A stretch of DNA of 64,000 bases from Pycnopodia helianthoides (Eukaryota; Echinodermata; Asteroidea; Forcipulatida; Asteriidae): contig JASTWB010000041.1 in NCBI GenBank assembly GCA_032158295.1, positions 1 through 64,000 on the forward strand, read 5' to 3'. The notes beneath the pieces were generated by a model. That model was not told where the DNA came from and ran no database searches. It worked only from the letters and a program-made list of their open reading frames with translations. Every line of letters starts with the position of its first letter. Position 1 is the first letter of the stretch. Made by a program: the position numbers and the translations under genes. This document shows positions 47,001-56,000 of this stretch, one piece after another.

Positions 47001-50000
47001 GAATATGGTTAAGTCAAGGTAGTTGATTGAGCTGTTTGAGGCCTCACAAGTGAATCTGAGGGTGGTATTCACCAGTTTTGTGAATTCTTCAATTTTGCCG
47101 TCATAGATTATGAGAATGTCGTCTCTATAGCGCCACCAAGTGAGGGTGTGTTCAGCTTGTTGGAGGATTTGATTTTCGAGATCATGGAGGGTATGTCACA
47201 GATTTCTGGACTGGCTGTGGAGCCCATGGCACATCCGACTTTCTGTAGGAAATATTTGTTTCCAAATTGGAACCAATTTCTTCCAATTATGAGTTGTAGA
47301 AGGGTACGGATGTGAGTTGAGTGCGGTTTGTTGATGGTATATTTGTGGTTGGTTAGGTCGAGCGCATCGCATACCCAATTGATTGCCTCTGTTTGGCGGA
47401 CATTTGTGTACGTGAAGACAACATCAATGCTAGTAATGAGTACATATTGTGGAAATGAAGTTTCTTCTAGTTTTCGCAAAATGTCTGCCGTGTCGCGGAC
47501 ATATGTGGGTTGCGAAGTAATTATCGGAAGGAGGAAGTAATCCACGAAATCAGAAATTTTCGCTGTGGGGCTTGTGCATCCGCTGATATTGGGTCTACCA
47601 ATGAAATGTTCTCCTGGTGGTGGAGTTTTGTGTATTTTTGGAAGAAAGTACATAGTCAGGCACGCCACTTTCTGTTCGAGGGGGTCGAGAGCATTGTGTA
47701 CTAACTGACTAGTTTCTTGTGTAATATCTTGTTCTAGCTCTTCATGGTGCTGAGAACTAAGATGGCCAAATAGTCAGTGAGATTCACAATGCAGATTCCT
47801 CTGCCTTTGTCATATGGTTTGATCACGATTTTGTTGTTGTTTTTCAACTGAGATAGAGCTGATCTTTGATTCTTTGTCATATTGTTTGTTGTCTTAAACG
47901 AATATGAGCAAGTTCAAATTTGGTGGCTGCTTCCAAATAGTTCTCAAGTTTGAGATTAGGCTAAATGTTGATTTGGGTTGCCAAGTTGAGGCTGGTTTGA
48001 AAGGTTGGGTTCAGAAGTCTTATTATGCATTAGATAATGTGACTCTCATTCTTCGATTGAAAATGTTTATATCACTCAAAAGAGAACGGCGTAGGTTTGA
48101 TGGGGTAGGCACAAAATGTAGACCTTTACCCAATGCGATTTTCTGATGTACAGATAGTTCAAACATTGGATAGGTTTGTTATGTATTGTTCACTTTGTTT
48201 AGCCAAATCAGTTAAAAGACTTTGTTGTCTTTGTTGGGACATGGTTGAGCAGTGGCGGGAAAAGTGTTCTTTTCTATGGTTTTGTGCGAGTGACTTCCCC
48301 TTGTTATATTTCCGATTTACCATTGTTTATTGTGGAATTATGTGGGTTGATAATAATAATAATAATATTCGCTTGATGTGTAGCAAAATACTATTACGTT
48401 ATGACACATTGACATATTGGTTAAATCTCTTTTTTGAAGATGGGGTGGTCTTGAAAAAGACTGTTTGTTTTTGAGAAAGTCAGCGACTGTTTTTCGCTTA
48501 CGCTTTTGCCCTTTGGTCGGTGCTGTCTGTGTCTCGTGAGGTAGTGGACGAGCTTGGTGTTACATTTTTAGAGCGTCAAAAGCGGCAAACTTCTGATAAA
48601 CTCCAACAATCTGAGACATGCTGTTTACACGTGCAGATACTAAACCGCGCTGTGCTATCAAGGCGCATCGCACCAATTGTTTTGTCTTTTTACGCATTTT
48701 TGATGCCTTGACCTTTGACCTCTATTTTTAGAGAGGTCACTTGAGTATATAAATATGTTGTTTAGATTCACAAGGTCAGGTTTCTATTCACTTCTAATAC
48801 ACTTATTGTCCTGAAAATGAATAGTTTTAGAGATAATTGACCTCGAAACTTGAAAATATCACCTAATTTAAATATGCAAATTAGGTCACTTCTGGGTCAA
48901 AACTCTTGTCCCATTTTGGATATGTAATAAAGAACTACCTAATAAACAAGAATCAACAATAAAACAAACTTTTGCAATTTGTGTGACTCAACATGTGAAA
49001 AATGTCTAAATCTGGTCCTCTTCTTGGGGTGTTGTTGATCCTGAGTTGTGGCTTACTGTTGCTGCGGCTGCGGTAAGTCAATCCTCCTTTGCCAGTCGGG
49101 CAGCACAGCCCCAGGGGCCCCAAGGCGTAAAGCAAGGGCACTGCTTTGCATTTAACAGTGTCAAAGGTTGCCACTTTAAGTCATTTCGCTTTAAGCACAG
49201 GTGCGACAAATGCTTGCGTGAGGGCCATGGGGGACATGTTTGCCGTGGTAACACTCAACGTTTTGACAACAGAAACATGTCCCGCCAAGTAGCTGTTGGG
49301 GCTAAGGCAGTTAAGGATGTGAAGTCACCATCCATGCAATAGCAATTTGTGCCACCTACCCAAATCAAAGTCGAGGTGTTGGTGGCAATGCTTAAAGAGT
49401 ATCTTAATGCTACTGCGGCAGGTTCACTTCAACATGGGTTTACTTATGGGTTTTCACTTGGCTATAATGGCCCTCGCATTAGCCGGTTTTCTGATTGTCT
49501 GAAATCAGCCAAAGCACTTCCAAATATTGTTATGGACAAAATTTCCAAAGAAAGGAGTTTGGGTAGAATTGAGGGCCCTTTTGGCACACCCCATTTGCTA
49601 ACCTCCAATGTTCACCTATTGGACTGGTGCCTAAACACGAGCCTAATTCCTATTGTATGATTCACCACCTTGCATTCCCTGCTGGAGAATCTGTTAACGA
49701 TTTCATTAATCGGGATGACTGTATTGTGCATTATGCATCCTTTGATGAGTCAGATAACATTGTGCGTAACATGGGACTTGGTGCATGGTTGGCAAAGTCT
49801 GATATAAAGTCAGCTTTCAGGCTCCTCCCTGTTGCTCCTCCCTGTTGCTCCGTCTGACTATGAACTCCTTGGGTTTACCTTTCAAGGGAAATTTTAGTAT
49901 GACAAATGTTTGCCCGTGGGATGTTCAATTTCTTGTGCACTATTTGAAAAGTTCAGTACATTTCTGGAATTCCAAATTCGGAAAATTACAGGTTCTTCTG

Positions 50001-53000
50001 CCATTTCTCACTATTTGGATGGTTTTTTCTTTGCTCGTGAATCACATGAGGGTTGTAAAGTCATCATAGAGGAGTTTTTCCAAATGTGTGGGTCACTAGG
50101 TGTTCCCCTTGCCATAGAGAAAACAGTTGGCCCACAACAAGTATTGACTTATCTAGGCTTGGAAATCGACTTACAAATGATGCAGGTGCGTGTGCCTCTT
50201 GATAAAGTCAGTGCACTCAAAGGTAAGCTCCAGAGGGTACTTGCTAAGCACACAGTTACACTAGTACAAGTTCAATCAATAGTGGGCACTCTGAATTTCG
50301 TATGCCGGGCGGTGGCGCCAGGGAGGGCATTTCTTAGGCGCTTAATAGCGCTGACACATGGTTTGACCAAATCATATCATAAAGTGCGTCTTTCCAAGGG
50401 TGCAAAGCAGGATTTATCTATGTGGTTGGAATTGTTATCTCATTTCAATGGAGTTTCTGCCTTTTCTAACTGTGGTTGGGAATCCAATCATACCCTTGAC
50501 CTTTATACGGACTCAGCAGCGACCATTGGTTTTGGGGCATATTTTCGAGGGCAGTGGGTTCAGGGGAGATGGCAGGCGTCAGTTCTTTCAAACCCACCTT
50601 CAATCGCCTTGTTGGAATTTTATCCTGTTGTGGTTGCAGTTAAATGCTGGGCTCAACAATTAGCCAATAGGAAGGTTTTGTTTCATTTAGACAATATGGC
50701 AGTAGTGCATATTGTTAATGGTCAAACGTCACTGTCACAGCCCTAGGTTTGCCCTTCTCCTAGGTTTGACCTTCAGTAAGACACACCCATTGTCCCATCG
50801 ACACACACACGCACACAAAAGTTAGATTGACAATTCTCTTTGATATTTACATATTTATTTTGCACATTATTTACTACATTATTTACATTGTTACATCCAC
50901 TGTGGTTCTACTGTTCTCAGTCTGGGGGGGGGGTGTATGTTCCGTCCTTCTCACTCAGTACGGTACTGTCATTCAGTTCCACCTTCCACCACAGAGAACT
51001 CTTTGCTTCCACCAAGCTCTCTCGCTGTCTGGACTTCTCCCAACTTACAAGCCCTGTATATAAATACACAATCAACAACGTGCTAACTACTTCAACTATT
51101 TACAATAATTTAACTCATAATATACGACAAAGAACTTAAAATGATTTCTCAGAGGCTTTGTTCAATTGTGACTCTTTGGTGAAATACCACAAGAAAAGAT
51201 AAACATAATTATAAATACGGTTGGCCAACTTGCCGGTACTATAGACCGCCCTTCGCCTTACTATTATGATTGAACATCATTCTTTCTAGTGTCCATATTA
51301 ATAAATCAATTCTCTAAAATGTACCATAATCACAAGGTTCCACTTTAAATATTTTAATTTTGCATACAAAAATATAACTTACAGAAATACTCTTGAGTCC
51401 TGGCCTTTCCCGAAGTTTAATTACTACTGATGCAGGATACGAATTCTCCAATACTCCTTGCAAACGGCATTCAACATTTCACATTGTAAAACTCTCAATA
51501 ATTTTACTCTAGCTGCCAAAGGCTGGCTATGCCCCTTCTCATTAGACAACTCCACCGAGGCTGGCTGCGCCCTCTCCCCTGGATATTCAGATGCCGAATG
51601 CCAAATACTACACTCTAGGGCCAACATACCCTCTCAAACCCCAAACAAGACATTTTAGGAATGTACACGTTTGTAACCCCCCCCCCTCAACTTTTCTACC
51701 TGCTCGCTCAAGCCAAACTTTGAATATTCATTATGCAAAACCAATAAATTAACCAATCAAATAACCTGTTGAGATCACATCACCCCCAGGTATGTCTTGA
51801 GGTGGTTCACTAAGTCTAAGGAATTTTTAGGGTGCGGCACGGCCACTCAAAAATAAAATCTTGTTCCCTTACTAACAATAACTTAATGTTCACTACTACG
51901 GCCATTCACAAACTAAACTAAGTTACTCGTCTGTTTAATACAATATCTGGAGTAAATTCGCTACCTTTTATTTCACTCTGTGACAGTCACAATGCCCCAA
52001 GATCATGCAATTGCTGAGAATTTGTGTGCTCACATGTCTCAGATTTAATATTTCTTTCAAGGCTGTTCATGTACCAGGTGTGCTTAATAACATTTCTGAC
52101 ACTCTGTCACGTTTCCAGGTAGAGCGTTTTCATGCAGCAGCACCACTGGCGGCATGTCACATGACCCCATTACCGCTTCTTCCCCAAGTTTGGTAGGATC
52201 CGAGATGAATCGCTTACTAATTATGGCTTTGTCGCCAAACACTTTGAAAACTTACGCCACTGGTTGGCAAGCATTTTCTCAATTTTTTGCAGCATGGTGG
52301 GCATGCCCTTAATTTTCCAGTTACAGTACAGGTGGTTCGGGAATTTGTAGCTTGGCTGTCACTGCGCCAATTAACATCGGCAACAATATCAACATATGTC
52401 GCCGGGGTTAGTCATTTTCACAAAATTAATGATTATCAGGATCCAACTAAAGATTTCATTGTATCAAAACTGCTTGATGGCACACGCCGTGCTGCTCCTA
52501 AGTCTGACACCCGGTTACAACTCAGTATGAGGTTATTATGTTTAGAGCTGCATTCCTGTGTGTTTTCTTTGGTTTTAAGCGGGTGGGAGAATTCACAGCT
52601 AATTCCAAACTTACAATACAGCCATCCGCCCTTCGGGTTGGGGAGGTGCGTTTTTGTCATTCAAAGCAGCATGGGCATTCTGTGGAAATTAGTTCCCAAT
52701 GTAGCAAATCGAATCAATTGCCCCCCCCCCCCCCCATCATTCGCTTAGCACAAGCTCAAGATCTTGCGTTTTGTCCAGTCGCAGCACTGCACACATTTCT
52801 TACTGTACGCCCAAAATGCCAAGGTATTCTTTTTTGTCACTTTGACGGGGGTCCCCTCACCAGTTTTCAGTTTGGGTCAGTGTTACAGAAGGCATTAGGC
52901 CATTTAGGGTTGGGGGACTTAATTTCAAATCTCACTCATTTCGGATTGGTGCTGCTACAACTGCATTTGAATTAGGGATCCCCATATCTGACATTCAGAA

Positions 53001-56000
53001 CCTGGGCCGTTGTTGGTCAGAGGCAGTGGTGCGCTATATTCGTCCACATCGCCTATAGTAACCTAAAGTGGTTGTGCTTAATTACTACTCATGGCTCATG
53101 TTTTCTTGTGATGTTATTTCTGTAACTAGGTACCCATACCGTGTGGATAGTTGGGGACTCCATTGTCCGGCGAGCCAAACAGCCGCTTAATGTTCCAGCC
53201 CGGATACTTTGGGAGGGCAGGGGTGGGGCGTTGCTAACAGACATTCCAGACCTTTTAAGTTCCATGAGGTCGCGACCTCCAAATATTTTGATTATCCATA
53301 TTGGCACCAATGATCTTGTTACCTCTAACATGTTTCAGATTAGACAGCGTATTGCATATTTCTTGCATTACTGTAAGCAGACCTATCCCAACACTATTTT
53401 AGTGAGGTCTGCAATTTTGACACGTCTATTCTACTTTGGGGCAAGGCAACAAGGCGCAATTGACCATATCCGTCGCTCCATCAATCGGTGGGCGCGGTCG
53501 TGCTGCAGGCAATCTGGGGCAATCTTTCTCCCTCACAATGGTATTCAGAGGCAAGATCAGGCTCTGTTTTTACATGACGGGGTTCACCTCAGTGTTGAGG
53601 GCACTAACCGGCTGCTGTCGGACGTTATGGATTGTATTTCTTCATACGTTAAGTAATTAGAACTTTGCATTTGGGTTGCTTCTGTTGTTCCTGTTGGGGC
53701 GTGCCGCGCACGGCGTTTTTACAGGATGCCAAGGAAACCAACCCAAAATGTACACACAATAACCTTTAGAAGTATTTTTGATTAGTGTTGCTTAATTGTC
53801 TTTGGTTTATAATACAACATAATTATCAATTGTAAGGGGTCAACCACTCCCCCTTTATGTACCTATTTGGGGTTCTTGTGCTGTATTTCCATAGCAGAAC
53901 TCCGGTTGACCTCAACATATATAATTGTTATGCATTGCTAATGGTCTCAAACATTCCCTTTAAGCAACATGTGGTCAGGGTTGGATTAGGGGCCGGTTTA
54001 AAGAGGTATATGTATATAGGTTGGACATGGGAGTCCATTGAATTAGGACCTGGGCGTCCTATGACGGTATAATTTTGGACATGGGAGTCCATCGGTAGTT
54101 TCGGACCTGGGAGTCCATTGAAGATTAAAACTTGGACCTGGGAGTCCATGGACATGTGAGTCCTTTGGACCTGGGAGTCCTTTGGACCTGGGAGTCCAAT
54201 TCTGTTGGAAATTTTGTGGGACCTGGGCGTCCATTGGTTATAGTATTTAAAGTTGATAAGGTTTGACAGTTTTATGTAAGGCTTTAATGATGCCAGCTTG
54301 CCAAAAAATATCGGTATCTGGCGAAACAGGTTAATAAAAAAACTGTGGCAACAAACAATTCGAATGTCTCTATTGTCCTTCCCTCCGAGTCCTAGTGTAA
54401 GGGTCATGATTTTCTATTATGAAATTGCTAGTGCGAGTTGCTACTGTGCAGCAGCTGCTTTGTTGTAAATACTTTTGACATGCAGGTGAACAAGTGCAGG
54501 TGAGCAAACGTAATAAATTATTGAGGACTGTTGTTGAATTATTGAGAATTTGGAATTTTTGAAAACTGTGATACAAGACGTTAGAAATTGATGATTTATT
54601 GACGAATTAAGGTTATTAGGAATCAGCATATCACAAATTGATATTTGGTTTGAGTGTTGAGGTGTGAGTTTTTGTAGCTAAAACTTTTTGTGGCCACTGA
54701 AAATACCTTACATGTAAAGTTCTGCCTAAGCGGTCGTACTGCCGAAATGAGGATTCCGCAGGGTAGAACAAAAATGTGGCTGCACCAACTAAAGTGAACC
54801 ACCACTCAGCGTCAATGGTAGCCCAAAGAGCGGGATGACATACGGGATTGCCTCAATCTGAAATCATATCGTGAATGCCTGCAGTACGCGGGTAGGTAGC
54901 TGAACGAACATTATTAGCATATTTATTTCAGCAAATGGCGCGCTTGCCCTGAATGGCCCTGCAGACAAATGGAGGCAAAACAATTCAAAGAACTCGCCTT
55001 TCCAAATTGTCTCGTGCATTGAAAGAGGTACTTCATCCCCAAGCTCATCCCACACGCTAACCCTGCGATGTCATTAATTATTAATTAGTCTGTGGATGCC
55101 CTACATGACAGTAGCGTGCAGTACGTTGGGAAAACGTGTATACCTCTTTTACAAAAATCCCTTTTCTCGCATTAACGAAATTGTGCAGAAAAACCTGAAT
55201 CATGGGTGTTTAGGTACATAATTTACTCATACGCTGTAGTCGTTTTTTTCTGAAGCCACTCGAAGCTGTCAGAGGCACCCTAAGTATCCGTCGCCGTCAG
55301 CGTTAACATTCTCGGTAGAAAAATCCGCTTTTACTCGTTGGTCTAATGGGAGCCCGAATGTGATTGGTCAGAATGTGCAGCAAGCGTGCCAACTGACTAA
55401 TCAGCTACTATGTAACAAAACGCAAGGTAACCATGGTTTTGCACGATTCCCTGCTCCGGTCATGCAATCTACGAGGGCTTATGTTGACAAGAAACCGGTG
55501 CCCGACTATTCTTTGTTGTTATGGTGTTTAGCCGGGTTTAGCTTCAGTTATTTGGAAGGATCTGTATCGTTACGTCGCAGAAACCAAAACTGGCATAAAC
55601 GCAATGGCTAAATTGCTAGTTTAGGACAAAAAAAATGATGGCCTTTCAATCCAACGCTATGAATACAAACATATTTGACAGTTTCAAAATGAAATCTTTA
55701 TTTGTTTTGTTTTAAAGTCTTTCAAAACTATTTTTGTTCTGTTTTACTTTTCCAATGAAAGTTCAATTCCCGACCCTGCCCCCTATCTATTTACTGTGAA
55801 ATCTAACTTAAAAGCTGGGAATTCTGGTCAGCTCCAAATAAAATATATTCAATTACATGTATTAATGAACACAAGAATAAACCAATGACAATATTGTTCT
55901 TTTTCTTTTGTTTATTGTACAAAACATTTATTTTAAAGTTTCTTTTAGCTGCATATGCATGACATGTAAATGTATAACAAAATAATGCTATTGCGTTTCT

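Larger units (their letters stand above)
49010..54240 (+). mobile_element. DIRS/Ngaro-type tyrosine-recombinase retrotransposon, degraded
   Basis: The order is gag-like zinc knuckle, reverse transcriptase, RNase H, tyrosine recombinase and SGNH hydrolase, then an array of small hairpins. There is no Dam-like methyltransferase between RNase H and recombinase, and together with the SGNH hydrolase this favours Ngaro over DIRS1 (SGNH-type ORFs are reported in some Ngaro elements; general knowledge). Frameshifts, a mutated RT active site and an inserted solo LTR make it dead. It lies in FREP-B intron 2, next to a Penelope-like element, and is absent from FREP-A intron 2. The exact termini (split direct repeats) were not resolved. 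Confidence 0.8.

Noticed and set aside
55360..55611. 83-codon plus-strand ORF
   Set aside because: No recognisable motif and no splice-linked neighbours. It may be part of the same unidentified insertion as the minus-strand SGNH-like gene, but nothing supports coding.
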